From assembly GCA_025403435.1 (NCBI GenBank), contig CM046350.1, forward strand, positions 35,593,956-35,657,955: 64,000 nt of DNA, in the 5' to 3' direction. Below are positions 36,476 to 48,766 of this stretch, piece after piece. Both the position numbers and the translations under genes were made by a program. This stretch comes from Artocarpus heterophyllus. Lineage: Eukaryota; Streptophyta; Magnoliopsida; Rosales; Moraceae. Under the pieces are notes generated by a model, which saw only the letters and a list, made by a program, of their open reading frames with translations, was not told the DNA's origin and made no database searches. Numbering within the stretch: position 1 is the stretch's first letter; each line of letters starts with the position of its first letter.

Positions 36476-36770
36476 GAAGGAAGGAAATAAATAGAGAAAA
36501 TCGGTGGGTGGTTTTACCGTACGAAAACCATGTGCCGCCCACGGTTTTGCAAAACGGAGTATTTTTAACATTTTACAAATTGTGGTGTTTTAAAACTCAA
36601 AACATCATTTTAAAACAATAAGAAATCCTTCGAATTCATTAATTTAACAAAACAACCAAAAATTCAAAAAATCCAACCAAATAGTCTAATAAATGTTAAA
36701 ACTTTAATTATGGCACACTAATTCATCATTTACATTACATTAACATTAAATAAAATTTCGGGACGTTACA
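34627..36770 (-). repeat. 5' LTR of chromovirus B
   Basis: Matches 27729-29882 almost throughout, with roughly twenty scattered differences plus a shorter GA repeat. The exception is 34676-34748 against 27778-27850, where about 20 of 70 bases differ. It carries the same palindrome array at 35769-35935 and ends at the target duplication GAACC. Confidence 0.9.
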
Positions 36771-36775
36771 GAACC

Positions 36776-36988
36776 ACTATAAATCCGTGTGTGGCATTGT
36801 TTATTTTTCAGTATTGCTTAATTTATTTGTTTTAGTTTTTAAATTACTTTCTGTATTTAGTCTGAAAAGTTTTCTTTGAAATTGAACAGATCCTAATAAC
36901 GGTGATTCGAGGGCCCAAGTTCATTAAAAAGAAACACATTAAACTGATTGAACATATTTTACATTTAATTGTAGATCCAACGTTTATA
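36776..36988 (+). repeat. 5' LTR of copy Z, last part
   Basis: Continues the LTR after element B ('actataaatccgtgtgtggcatt', 'ggtgattcgagggcccaagt') and ends 'gtagatccaacgtttata'. It aligns with the end of the LTR of A. Primer-site-like TTTGACGCCCACTGTGGGG follows at 36991-37009. Confidence 0.65.
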
Positions 36989-37792
36989 GTTTGACGCCCA
37001 CTGTGGGGCCTTCAGATCGCCAATGCGAGGATCTTCTAGCTCAATCACCAGACATGGCAAATAACTTAGATGACCAATACGCACCTGAAATTCCAATGAA
37101 GAAACTAAAGCCATTCCCCAAGCAAACATCCTATCCAAAGGATCACCTTCTGCAATGCAAGAACGTTGTCAGTGCAACAAACATCCCAAACTTGATTCTA
37201 GATAAGATGATGTGCAAACTATTCATACAAAGTCTCAAAGGGCCAGCCCTTTGATGGTTTAGCAACTTGCCCACTGGGTCGATTGACATCTTCAAGGACT
37301 TAGTATATTCTTTCGTCAAAGCCTATTCGGTACACATAAAGACCAGCAAGACAACGAAAGATTTATGAGCGGTCATACAGAGTCCAGGCGAGTCGTTGCG
37401 AGCTTACATCAAGAGATTCAACAAAGCTATCTTTAAGATTTTGAAGTTGGAAGATGGAATAGCTCGAGAAGCCTTGAAAAAGGGACTCTTGCATAAGTCC
37501 AATTTCAAGAGCAGCATCTGCTTTGAGTACCCTCAAACCATCCAAGAGGCTTTGAATAGAGCAAAGGGATGGATTGATCTAAAAGAAGAGAGTGAACGGT
37601 GGGAACGAGAGCTCGCAAGGAACAAAGAACAGAACAGGTGGGTCAAAAGGCAACAGAAGCCTCAAATAGATCAAAGAAGACGAACGAGGACACCACCTGA
37701 GAGAGAATGGAGGAAGAAAGAAGAACGAAAGTTGCGATTTAAAAGCAGACCACTATCACCCCCAAAATACGCTCTAAGTGTATTCCCGCCAT
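36989..37792 (+). pseudogene. Truncated Tat-type gag of copy Z
   Basis: A frame opening near 37054 (MANNLDDQY) shows the same blocks as the gag of A: 'PKDHLLQCKNVVSAT', 'IKRFNKAIFKILKLEDG', 'REALKKGLLHKS', then an arginine-rich tail up to 'PPKYALSVFPP' with a stop at 37792. Two in-frame stops (37252 and near 37364) interrupt it. The sequence then passes into CACTA material, so the rest of Z (pol and 3' LTR) was deleted. Compared with A, an N-terminal stretch of gag is also missing. Confidence 0.65.
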
Positions 37793-38504
37793 AAGCATCC
37801 TAGACAACAAGGAAACATAGAATCTGGTTTGTTTATGCTATGTTACATGCGGAACATAATTAATTATGGCATACAAGGGCTATAAAAAAAAGAATTATAT
37901 ATATATACATATATAAATGAAGTTAGAGTTAAGTGGGTATAATTTGTAAGTAGGTATCTCACATATAGCTAGAGTGGTAGATAAATGATTATGTAAAATA
38001 GTTCAACATAAATGATTTTGTAAAGACTTTGTAATTTCAACATATATATCTTTTTTTTTTTTTGGCAATCAGGGCTTTGTAGTAATGGATAACACACAGG
38101 ATTGGCCATCCCGTGAGAATTTAGAAATTCAGTGTTTCTTTCCCATGACCAATTTTCCACAATGGTTTTTGTTAAAAACCGTCATAGAAACATACCCTTA
38201 CGTGACTGTTTTCTCAAAAAACTATCGTGTAAGGTTCAAGAATGCTATATTTTCACGATGGTTTCTAATCAAAACTGTCGTATAATAGAGACTTTCCACA
38301 ACGGTTTTCTCAGAAAACCGTCGTGTAATGACAACTTTCCATGACGGTTTCTTGTCATGATAAAGGGTGCCATATGTTCCAAAATTGGTGTCTAAACTGA
38401 CATTACACAATAGTGAAAACTGTCATGAAAACTCAATTTGGTACCATGACGGAGGTTTTCACAACGGTTTTAAACCATCATAGAAGGCCATGTTTGTAGT
38501 AGTG
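37793..38504. mobile_element. Right end of the CACTA transposon
   Basis: Contains at least eight subterminal copies of 'acaacggtttt' / 'aaaaccgtcgt' variants in alternating orientation (38150-38480). It ends ...GGCCATGTTTGTAGTAGTG at 38504, the inverted form of CACTACTACAAA. Its inward order (TIR, GGCC, then ACCGTTGT) matches the left end at 15327. No transposase is present on either side, so the element was non-autonomous or lost its core. Confidence 0.65.
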
Positions 38505-39117
38505 GATTGTGAAAAAGATTTTTGTGAACAAAATCAACACCTCTAGGTTTTAAAGATCGTCCTTAATTCTCTCTCTGGTTTATTTGACTAGATATATATA
38601 TTGTAGTTTTTTGTTTTTTGATTTTCAAGTATCTAAATCTTATACATTTATAACATTTACGTCTTTATGCACATCTATAAAAGAGGCAACAGAGAATTGG
38701 TCATTACTCTTCCTTTAGCCATGTCTCAACATCTCCGTCTGTTACTCTCTCGTTTTTATCTTTTTACTTTATCTTATTTCTTTTTAATTAGCTTTTTTTT
38801 TTTAATTTTTTTGTTCTATTCTTTTTCTTTTTGTCAAACGCTATTTAGGGCTTAGTTTTTTTTATTAACGATATACTTCTGAGAAATATTACCTTTAGCT
38901 CTTATTAAAGTAATTTCTTTTATATGCATGGATAGTTAAATTATTTTGTTTCTTTTCTTTTTATTTTTCTTTTGAGTTCATGTGCAATTTTTCTTTCTTT
39001 TTTATGTGCTCTTTTCTAAAACAAATTTTGTCCTCCCTTGCTCCTATTAAAATATTTTTCAAAATGAGTTCATACGCTTTTTTTTTTTCTAATGTAATAC
39101 TTACCATATCAAAATGA

Positions 39118-39154
<37 letters not shown>

Positions 39155-41985
39155 CTTACTAACCTTTTAAAATAACATTCCTCAAATGAATCTTTCTAAA
39201 TGTTTTTGTGCGACATTTTTTTTTGTTTCATTCTGTTGTTTTATTTGTCTTTCAAGATTGAGAAGAATAATAGTTGGCTCCTTTATTTTTTCAAGTCTTT
39301 TTCTCTCTTAATTTACTCTCTATCAAACAACATTTTTTTTTCTTTTAAAATTCCTCCAACTTTTTTCTCCACCATTTCATTTAAGCAAATAGAATGTTAA
39401 TGTTAGCTGCATATTAAGGACCAGCAAATGACCACTATTGCTAAATGAATTAAGAAATGATAGCAAGATAATCAAATACAAAATTGCTCCTATATGTGTC
39501 ACACATGGCGCTCAACTAATTTTTATGGTAAGGACCTTAAGAAAAAAAAAAGAATTTTCTCGTAATGTGCACTAGCATAAAACTATGCAGATGCCAATAT
39601 CTATGCCTACGTGTCATTTCACAAGTCTAGCATGGATGCTAACGATTTCACTCCAGATGAAATCCTATAATGCATTTTTTACTCTAGGGGGAATCTTATC
39701 ATGCATTGGCTCGTTGTGTATTTCCTGTTTTTTAACCAATAAAGAGCCACTAACTACTTTTTTTTTTCTTTTTTAAGACAAAAACAAAAAAACATGCTTT
39801 CTAATTATGATTTTGTTACATATCTTTTAAAGCGATTAACTGAACATATGCGGCCCAACATCGGTGATAGGGTCATACTAGGATAGGCAACGGAATCAAG
39901 TTGGCAGGGGGACCGTCGGTAGAGTTAGGCCAATCCCAAACCTAGAGTCAAGCCATGACTGCCACCACATTCAAGCCAATAGGCCAAGACCATCATTAGA
40001 GCCCAGACAAGACTGTCACACAAGTCAATGCTAGGGTTGAACAGATGGGTAGTGATCAACATCTAGGTTAGGTTAATGGGGCGGGACCCTAACTAACGTC
40101 GGGTTGGAACCACCAAAAAGTCGGTTTGAGATCATTGTTAGAGTTAGCTTGATGGGCAAGAACCACTAAATGGCATGTTTGTGTTGCCGCTGAGCTTAGG
40201 CCATTTATCAACACTATCATCTGAATAGAAATGGTAATTAGAAGTGATGGTTGATTAAAGTTAAAATTTTATAATAAACTATTAACTTTATAATAAACTA
40301 ATAACTACTATAAAAAGGAGATATGACAACAATTTTTATTGTCGCCAGCCAAAAGATACGAAGATGGTTAAGCAAACTATTGTTGCATCAAGAGTCATTA
40401 TATGCTGAATACATATAATGACAGTCTTTAATTGTTATCTTACGTGAGCTTGAAACCTTTGTAGAGTTTAAGGATGGCATATTAGATGGTTTTTATAAAA
40501 TTCGTCATTTATTTTTTTAATAATATGTCATATTTGATAATTGTTAAAAGTCTCTAAAATATTATAGGCATAATTGTTGTAGTGTAGTGTAATAAATACT
40601 AAAAAGTTTATTGTTGTTCCTTTTCTTGTACTACTTTCCCCTTTATTTTGTTAACCGTTAATCTAAATGTATTTTTGTTTCTTTTCCTTACTTCCAAATA
40701 TAAGACTTTACTAACATTATAACCTAATTTTTCTATTTGAGTTTTAAAATTCGAAATAATGGATAAAAGTTAAAAAAGTATATATATGAAGTGATGCGGT
40801 ACAATTAGAAGCAAAAATAAAGAGTGCAGCTATTATGAATAAAAGTTTTTAGGGAGAGCTCAGAGTAGCCTATAGGTTTTAAATGTGAAAGAGAGAATGA
40901 AAGGGACTGATGAGGAAAGAGAGAGATTGCGACGTGATGATGGAATTGGGCTCGATGGCGGGTTTTTGTCTAGTTTAGGGCTACATTTAAAGAACTAAAA
41001 AGGATAGATATTTCTAATTTTTTTTTATTATATGTGACTTTTTGGGTTTTTCTTTATTTTCAAAATTCTTTTGTTGCTCTTTGATTTCTATTAATCTTAA
41101 TTTTCTTTTTGTTGGTGTAGATCATCAAGCCACGAAGGGCTTTTAATTGGTTGTTGTTGTCCATGTCCTTTGGTTAATTATATTTACTAAAAGCCCTCAT
41201 AATTGTACATATGTGTAGCTCACATAACATTAAAGGTCGTCAGTCAAATTTGTCTTTTCACACCTAAAACACAAGATTAAGAGTCTTTTAATAAAAAAAA
41301 TGGGATCAATTCATCACTTTTATAAAGGTTAAGAGGACTTTTTAAGCTATTAGCCTTTATTGTAACCTATTCGCTATAGGCAAAGACACTTGTTGTTGTT
41401 TCTAAAGTCACAAAATTGTTGTTAATACGTTAAATGTTGTCGCTAATTAGAGAAATATGTCGTCATTGAAAAATAAAAGTGTGAACTAGGGTGTAATTTT
41501 TTTTTCCCCTGGGTGTTGTTGCCATTGACAACCCGTAATGGCCATGTAATGATGCCAGTAAGCTTGTACACTATTTGAAGACTACATTGGATGAAGTAGC
41601 AGAATTTCAAAATTTTATTTAATTATCTAATATTTAACTTATGTTTATATAAAAAAATAAATTTAATTTAATTTGTTGTATCTGTTATAGACTCCTCAAT
41701 AATCTCTACTGTCAGAAAAATTGATATAGTGATTTACAGGAATTTTAAATTTTTTATGTTAGGCGCATTTGGCATTGATTTTAAAGGCTGTTTTTAAATT
41801 CTATAATAGTATGCAGCATCACTTTAGATGTGTTTAGTATTTTACAATAGATTCTACTGTCATAATTTAAATTAATAAACTAACTTTAATAATAAAAAAT
41901 AATTTCTAATCTATCCTTTTAATATAACACAGAAGAGCTGAAAGCAGAGATAACTAAACCTATAAAGATATCTTTCTTAAATTAT
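38505..41985. other. AT-rich non-coding region with possible DNA-transposon remnants
   Basis: No supported gene. An (AT)n tract lies at 39120-39152. The segment 39841-40230 is more GC-rich, with loosely repeated phrases such as 'gaccatcattagag' and 'ggccaa', but no frame. At 40325-40590 short 'gacaacaattttt...attgtcg' motifs lead to 'ttgttgtagtg' (ending 40584), which could be another CACTA-type end without a partner. Similar motifs recur at 41390-41470. Confidence 0.4.
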
Positions 41986-41989
41986 TTAA

Positions 41990-42484
41990 GCTATTCAATG
42001 TAAAGACATATAAAACATTGTCAACATTCCCCTCAAGGAATTCTACATCAAAACTCAAAATGGTTCTAATATAATTAATTCACTTCATCATATCCCATAA
42101 TTGTTATTCAAAACTTGGAGTTCGAGCTTGTAAGGAAATGTGTAATGTTAGAAAGAAATAAATCCAATGGTTAACATCTATTTTGGAGCCTTAACTTGTA
42201 TGTGTTGCAATATAGAAACACACTCTCAGCAATATCATAGAGATGTAGAGTGTGCAACGTCCAATAGTTAACCTCCATGACAATGACCTTAGCAAGTCAT
42301 TCTCCTAAAAATTTCACACATGAGTAGATCTGAATAAAGCTATGGATAGTAGAGCTATAAATGCGGCAATCCCATTTACTTTTGTGATTGTATGACTAGA
42401 ACTGTAAATAGGAAGCAGTATTAACAAAACCAAAGTAGTAGGATATAAATATGCACCAGTTAAATTTTGCACTTCACTACTCAA
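41990..42484. repeat. Duplicated non-coding segment, copy 1 (left part)
   Basis: Aligns with 50430-50990: for example 'taaagacatataaaacattgtcaaca' here against 'tagagacataaaagaaattgttaaca' there, and 'ctaatataattaattcacttc' against 'caaattatggtaaattcacttc'. Copy 1 is split by copia element C and continues at 49199. No coding frame is evident in either copy. Confidence 0.5.
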
Positions 42485-42489
42485 CAAAC

Positions 42490-42938
42490 TGTAACCGTTT
42501 CGTTATTTCCAACGGTTTCAAACAAAATTGAAACCAATTCATTTGTGTAACGGTACCAATTCATTTGTGTAACGGTTTTTCATAATTGGTCACATATTCA
42601 TTGTCATTAAACTGCAATTATCAGCTCTTGGTAACTGAATATTTTGAACCTGTTTAAGAATCCTTGATGGAAGGATTTTTGAGGCAGCAGAGAAAACCAG
42701 AAAAAGTTTTCACGTTCATTGTGTGTTGAACAAAACTTGGGTCCCCAAGTCCGAAAATTCTCTAAAGTACCAACACCATCAATTGAGCTTTTTGGAGGAC
42801 TTGGAAGCTCTCAAGTGCAGGTAGTCACGGTATACCGAAGATACAGTGCAATGGCAGGAGGTACAAAATTTTTCATGCTTCCGTTTTAATTCTATATGCA
42901 TAAAGATTTAAGCATGTTAGAATCATTTTATGTTTACA
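42490..42938 (+). repeat. 5' LTR of copia element C
   Basis: TGTAACCGTTTCG...TGTTTACA, 449 bp. It contains a 22-bp tandem duplication (cggtaccaattcatttgtgtaa) near 42540-42585 that is missing from the 3' LTR. The duplication therefore arose after insertion in this LTR, or was lost from the other. Confidence 0.9.
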
Positions 42939-42940
42939 TT

Positions 42941-42953
42941 TGGCATCAGAGCC
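42941..42953 (+). other. Primer binding site of copia element C
   Basis: TGGCATCAGAGCC, two bases after the 5' LTR. It differs by one base from the usual TGGTATCAGAGCC initiator tRNA-Met site. Confidence 0.8.
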
Positions 42954-43249
42954 ATAACTACCTCTGCCTTGCGTGGGAACTGAAAGTTTGTTTAAAAAAA
43001 AAAAAATAAATTTCCGTGTTCTTAACACACGGGTTAAATTTTTTTTTTTTGATTTCTGGGTTTTTTTTTTTAGTGTTTCTTAATTGAAACTAAGATTAGA
43101 AATCATTTAGACATTAGATTTCTATGAATTCTGCAATTTGAAACGTCAAAATTGGTGTCCGGGGGGTTAAAAACGAGCCGGGTCTGAAACCGGATCATAA
43201 TTGGGTCAGCCGGGTCAAAACGACCTGGTTCAAAGTTGAAGACGACACA

Positions 43250-43459
43250 AAATGACATGTCGTTTGTTCTTGGATCAGCCAAAATGACACGTTATTTTTG
43301 GTAGTGAGGGGGCGTTTTTCACAGCAAAGAAAATGATGTGTCGTTTTAGTCCATGAGGACCAAAACGACATGTTGTTTGGACAATGAACGGCTGACTTTC
43401 AAGTAATGAAACGACACGTCGTTTTTGGTCTTAATGACGAAAACGACATGTCGTTTTTC
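43250..43459. repeat. Palindromic repeats in the leader of copia element C
   Basis: About six copies of the palindrome AAAACGACATGTCGTTTT or close variants, for example at 43248-43265, 43416-43435 and 43438-43457. The surroundings are locally richer in G and C ('ccgggtcaaaacgacctgg'). The array lies between the primer site and gag, so it is part of the genomic RNA leader. Confidence 0.7.
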
Positions 43460-44391
43460 GATATGTAGAAAATTAAAAAAAAAACCCAAAAATTAAAAAA
43501 AAATTCTAATTTTTTCCAGATTTCTTAAAATGATATTTTTGGGGAAAATTTCATAAAATTTTCAGATTTTATATTTTTATGAGATTTTCATAATATCCAC
43601 AATTTTGGTATATTTTTATGAAATTTTTCATATTATGGAATAATTTATGAAAAATTCATAATTTTGAATATTCATAATTTTTGGTATTTGTTATGAATAT
43701 TATACAGTATTTGTGTGGATATAATTTTGTAAATTTATGTGCATATAGTGTTCATTATGTATGATTTGTGATTTAAAATTATGCATGCAATATTAAGTTA
43801 AATAATTTAGTACATTTAATTTTGTGCAATAAAGTGCTAAATTATATTTTTGAATGTATAATTTTAATATATACATAATGAAAATTAGTACATAAATTAT
43901 GGTTCTTTGTTCATATTTATTTATTGCTTAAGGTAAATGCAATTTATGAGCAAAATTTAAGAATAAATGTCTTGTGATATATGTATTTAATTTTTGAATA
44001 ATTAAAGAGTATCCACGGCATCTTTAATTATGCAAAAAATTATGTAAGATGTTTAAATCACATATGGTAAAAAGACATTAAATTGTGATTAATCATATGT
44101 AATATGATAAATTTTATCCCACAAGAATTTTTATTATATTTAATATGATTAGTTAGGATGATGTATCAAATTATCTTTCTTAATTTACCCACAAGAATTA
44201 AGAAAAGGACATATAATTTGATAGTGTCATCATAAGGATATATGAATATGTTTGAGTTAAAAATTTAGCCTACAGGCAATTTTTATGTCATTTGATTCAT
44301 ATTTTAATGCATGATTTACATTGGTAAACATGTCATAAAGTATTGTAGCCTCAATTTAGTAACATAAGCATGTATGTTTTATTATGCAGCT

Positions 44392-47300
44392 ATGCAAACT
44401 GTGAGTTACTCTGATTTCCAGTGTGACATTCCCGAACTTAAGGGAGACAACTATAAGGTGTGGAAGGAGAGAATTCGTCTTCATTTATGTGTCATGGACA
44501 TTGACTTGGCTATCCATAAGGATGAACCACCTGCCATTACGGAGACCAGCCAGCCAGATGACGTTGACCGTTATGAAAAATAGGAGCGATCTAATCGCCT
44601 CTGCGTAATATTCATAAAAACGAAGATCTCGGCTGGCATACGTGGTTCATTGGAGCAATATGACAAAGTGCAAGCTCTGATGAAGGCAATTGATGAGCAG
44701 TTTGCTACATTAGACAAAGCCTTGGCTAGCACCTTGATATTGAAATTTTCATCCATGAAGCTTACTGGAATTCATGGTGTGCGTGAGCACATCATGCAAA
44801 TGAGGGATATAGCGGCTCAGCTAAAGACACTTGAGGTTGAGATGTTTGAAACCTTCCTTGTGCACTACATCCTCAACACTCTTCCACATCAATATGGACC
44901 CTTCAAGATATCCTATAACACACATAAGGATAAGTGGTCCATCAATGAATTGATAACCATGTGTGTTCAGGAAGAAGGAAGGCTTGTTATGGAAGCAGGA
45001 GAGAGTGTGCATCTGGCAACTCAAAGGAAGAATAAGGGCTAAGCCAAGGATAAGGGAAAAGGCAAACTGCCCGCTCAAGTTGATATCAAGAAGGAATCTA
45101 TGTGCTTCTTTTGCAAAAAGAAGGGGTACATAAAGAAGGATTGTCCTAAATATCAGAGATGGCTTAACAAAAAAGGTACTCAATTCTCACTTGTTTGTTA
45201 TGAATCTAATATGGTTGATGTTGAACATAACACATGGTGGATTGATTCTGGTTCATTAGTCCATGTCACTAATTCCTTGCAGGGATTGCAAGGCCTAAGG
45301 AAGCCAGTGGGAAGTGAGCAGTGCATCTATTCAGGCAACAAGATGCGCTCACATGTAGAGGCTGTCGGAACATGCAATTTAGTTTTATCTAGTGGTTTTA
45401 TTTTAAAATTAGAAAAGACATTTTATATTCCTAGTTTTTCTAGGAATTTAATTTCAGTTTCAAGGCTTGTACCATTGGGATTTTTCTTTAATTTTTCAAA
45501 CATGATATTTAGTTTGTTTTATAGATCTGAACTTATTGGAAATGGTATATTGTCAAATGGTCTTTTCAAAATTAATTTACAAGATAAAGCTTCTTATATT
45601 TCTATGCATGTTCAAGATAATGCTGGCATTAAGAGATGTGTTATGAATGAAGATTCCTCTATGTTGTGGCATCGTAGATTGGGTCATATCTCTATTGAGA
45701 GAATAAAGAGACTAGTGAATGATGAAGTACTTAGTACTCTAGATTTTACTGACTTTGACACTTGTGTGGACTGCATAAAGGGAAAGCAAACCAATATGTC
45801 AAAGAAGGGTGCCAAGAGGAGTTCAGACATATTAGAGATCATACATACAGATATTTGTAGTCCAGACATAGACGCGTATGGTCAAAAGTATTTCATTACT
45901 TTCATTGATGATTACTCACGATATATGTATCTCTACTTGCTTCATAACAAAAATGAAGCTATAGATGCCTTTAAGGTGTTTAAGGCAGAAGTAGAGAAAC
46001 AATGTGGTAAGCAAATAAAGATAGTGAGATCTGATAGAGGTGGTGAATACTATGGTAGATACACCGAAGATGGACAAGCGCCTGGTCCATTTGCGAAGTT
46101 TCTTCAAGAACATGGGATAGTTACCCAGTATACTATGCCCGGTTCTCCAAATCAAAATGGTGTGGCAGAAAGAAGAAACCGAACATTGTTGGATATGGTG
46201 CAGAGCATGCTTAGCAGCTCCAAGCGTCCTAGGTCTTTGTGGACTGAAGCTCTCAAGACGGCTGTGTATATATTAAACCGAGTCCCAACTAAGGCTGTCT
46301 CAAAGACACCGTTCGAGTTATGGAAAGGTTGGAAACCGAGTTTGCGACATATACACGTTTGGGGATGCCCGTCTGAAGTGAGAGTGTATAATCCACAAGA
46401 AAAGAAGCTAGACACAAGGACCATAAGTGGGTATTTCGTTGGATATGCTGAACGGTCTAAGAGATATAGATTTTATTGTCCATCACATACCACTAGGTTT
46501 GTGGAATCAAGGAATGCAAAATTTCTTGAGAATGGCTTGATCAGTGGGAGCGATCGATCCTGGAACACCGTTCCAGAGAAAGATCATACAGATGCTCAAG
46601 CTTCCACTTCATATGATAGAGTGATTGTTATACGCGACACGCCTACAATTCAAATGCGTGTTGAACAACAGCCAGTCATTCAAGTTCCATAGATTGCTGA
46701 TCAAGAAGCAGTAGATCCAGCTGTACAACAGATACAAGAACCTGTTGAACAGTCAGTTGATCAACATGCTCCTCAAGAGAATGTTGAATCAACATTAAGG
46801 AGATCTACTAGAGTAAGGAGATCGGCCATTCCTAGTGATTATATTGTGTATCTACAAGAGTCTGGCTACAACATTGGAGCCAAAAATGATCCAGAAACGT
46901 TTTCACAAGCCATGAGTTGTAAGGAATCTAACTTGTGGTATGATGCCATGAAAGATGAGATGAACTCTATGTCATCTAATGGAGTCTGGGATCTTGTCAA
47001 GTTGCCTAATGGTGTAAAAGTCATTGGATGCAAATGGGTCTTCAAGACAAAGAAAGACTCATTAGGCAACATTGAGAGACATAAGGCAAGACTTGTTGCT
47101 AAAGGATTCACTCAAAGAGAAGGTATAGATTACACTGAAACTTTTTCTCCTGTATCTAAAAAGGACTCCCTTCGTGTGATCATGGCATTAGTAGCTCATT
47201 TTGATTTTGAGTTACATCAGATGGATGTGAAAATGACATTCCTCAATGGTGATCTAGAGGAAGAGGTTTATATGAAACAACCTGAAGGATTCTCCTCTAG

Positions 47301-48459
47301 TGATGGTGAGCAATTGGTGTGCAAACTCAAGAAATCCATATGTGGTTTGAAACAGGCTTCCCGTCAATGGTATTTGAAATTCCACGATATCATCACTTCA
47401 TTTGGTTTTGAAGAAAACATCATAGATCAATGTATATACCAGAAGGTCAGTGGGAGCAAGATTTGTTTCCTTGTTTTATATGTGGATGATATTCTTCTTG
47501 CAACCAATGACAAGGGGTTTCTATATGAGGTGAAACAATTTCTTTCTAAGAACTTTGATATGAAGGATATGGGTGAGGCATCTTATGTCATTGGCATAAA
47601 GATCCATAGGGATAGATCTCGATGCATTTTGGGACTATCACAAGAAACCTATATCAATAAAGTCTTAGACAGATTTTGGATGAAAGATTGTTCACCAAGT
47701 GTAGCACCCATTGTGAAGGGTGATAAGTTCAGTTTGAACCAATGTCCAAGGAATGATTTCGAGAAAGTTCAAATGAGCAACATTCCTTATGCTTCAGCTG
47801 TTGGAAGCCTTATGTATGCTCAGGTCTGCACAAGACCTAACATTGCATTTGCTGTGGGAATGTTGGGAAGATATCAAAGTAACCCAGGCATTGACCACTG
47901 GAGGGCTGCAAAGAAAGTGATGAGGTACCTTCAAGGTACAAAGGATTACATGCTTATGTATAGGCGAACTGACATTCTAGAGGTGATTGGCTACTCCGAT
48001 TCAGACTTTGCTGGCTGTGTTGATTCAAGAAAATCAACTTCAGGTTATATTTTCATGCTAGCTGAAGGAGCTGTATCTTGGAGGAGTGGAAAACAAACGT
48101 TGGTTGCTACTTCCACAATGGAGGCAGAGTTCGTTTCTTGTTTTGAGGCTACTTCGCATGGTGTATGGTTGAAGAGTTTCATGTCAGGCCTCAGAATTGT
48201 AGATTCTGTGTCTAGGCCATTAAGGATATATTGTGACAATTCAGCTGCTGTCTTTATGGCTAAGAATAATAAGAGTGGCAGTCGAAGTAAACATACCGAC
48301 ATTAAGTACTTAGCCATAAGGGAACGCATTAAGGAAAATAAAGTGGTCATTGAGCATATAAGCACTGAATTGATGATCGCAGATCCTCTGACAAAAGGAA
48401 TGCCACCGAAGTCATTTAAGAATCATGTTGTACAGATGGGACTTGGTTCCATAATGTAA
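44392..48459 (+). pseudogene. Gag-pol polyprotein of copia element C, three in-frame stops
   Basis: One frame of about 1,356 codons starts at ATG 44392 (MQTVSYSDF; an in-frame ATG at 44374 is possible). In order it holds a copia gag (to about 45040); a zinc knuckle '[14 protein letters not shown]' (45103-45144), with Y in place of the usual G but the C-C-H/Y-C spacing altered at the histidine; protease '[12 protein letters not shown]' (45235); integrase (45660-46300) with 'HRRLGHIS', 'HTDICSP', '[10 protein letters not shown]' and 'NQNGVAERR'; reverse transcriptase (46960-47700) with 'YVDDILLATND'; and RNase H (47985-48420) with 'GYSDSDFAGC' and 'ADPLTKGMP'. Stops lie at 44581 (probably from TGG), 45040 and 46690. 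No frameshift is seen. Confidence 0.9.
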
Positions 48460-48750
48460 ATTTATTTGTACATATAATTTACAATTTTAATAAAAGTCTT
48501 ATTCAGTTGTGATGTTTTCTCATATTTGTTTTGCGCATAAAGTTATTAGAGAAAAATTCACATTTAGTAGGACCAAGAATAAACATTGGGTTTATTCATA
48601 AAGTTAAGTTACCATATAAGGAATAAAGTCTGAGAAATAATACATTGTAATACATGGAAGATAATACTCACAATTTAGAGAAATTATCGCCATGATTCAT
48701 GTATTTGTTTCCTGAAAGTTTGGGTCTAATGAATATAAGGATAAATATGA

Positions 48751-48766
48751 AGACCAAGTGGGAGAA
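48751..48766 (+). other. Polypurine tract of copia element C
   Basis: AGACCAAGTGGGAGAA lies directly before the 3' LTR. A GTGGGAG-type tract is usual in plant copia elements and also occurs, reversed, in element D. Confidence 0.75.

Larger units (their letters stand above)
27729..36770 (-). mobile_element. Tekay-like chromovirus B (Ty3/gypsy), nearly complete
   Basis: A 9,042-bp minus-strand element with LTRs of 2,154 and 2,144 bp, a primer site, a polypurine tract and one continuous gag-pol frame ending in a chromodomain. Both sides show the exact 5-bp target duplication GAACC (27724-27728 and 36771-36775), so both edges are certain. It inserted into the LTR of copy Z. The LTRs are about 99% alike except for one 70-bp patch, so the insertion is recent. 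Six in-frame stops block expression of a full polyprotein. The chromodomain and long LTRs point to the Tekay/Del clade; the clade is inferred without a tree. Confidence 0.9.
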
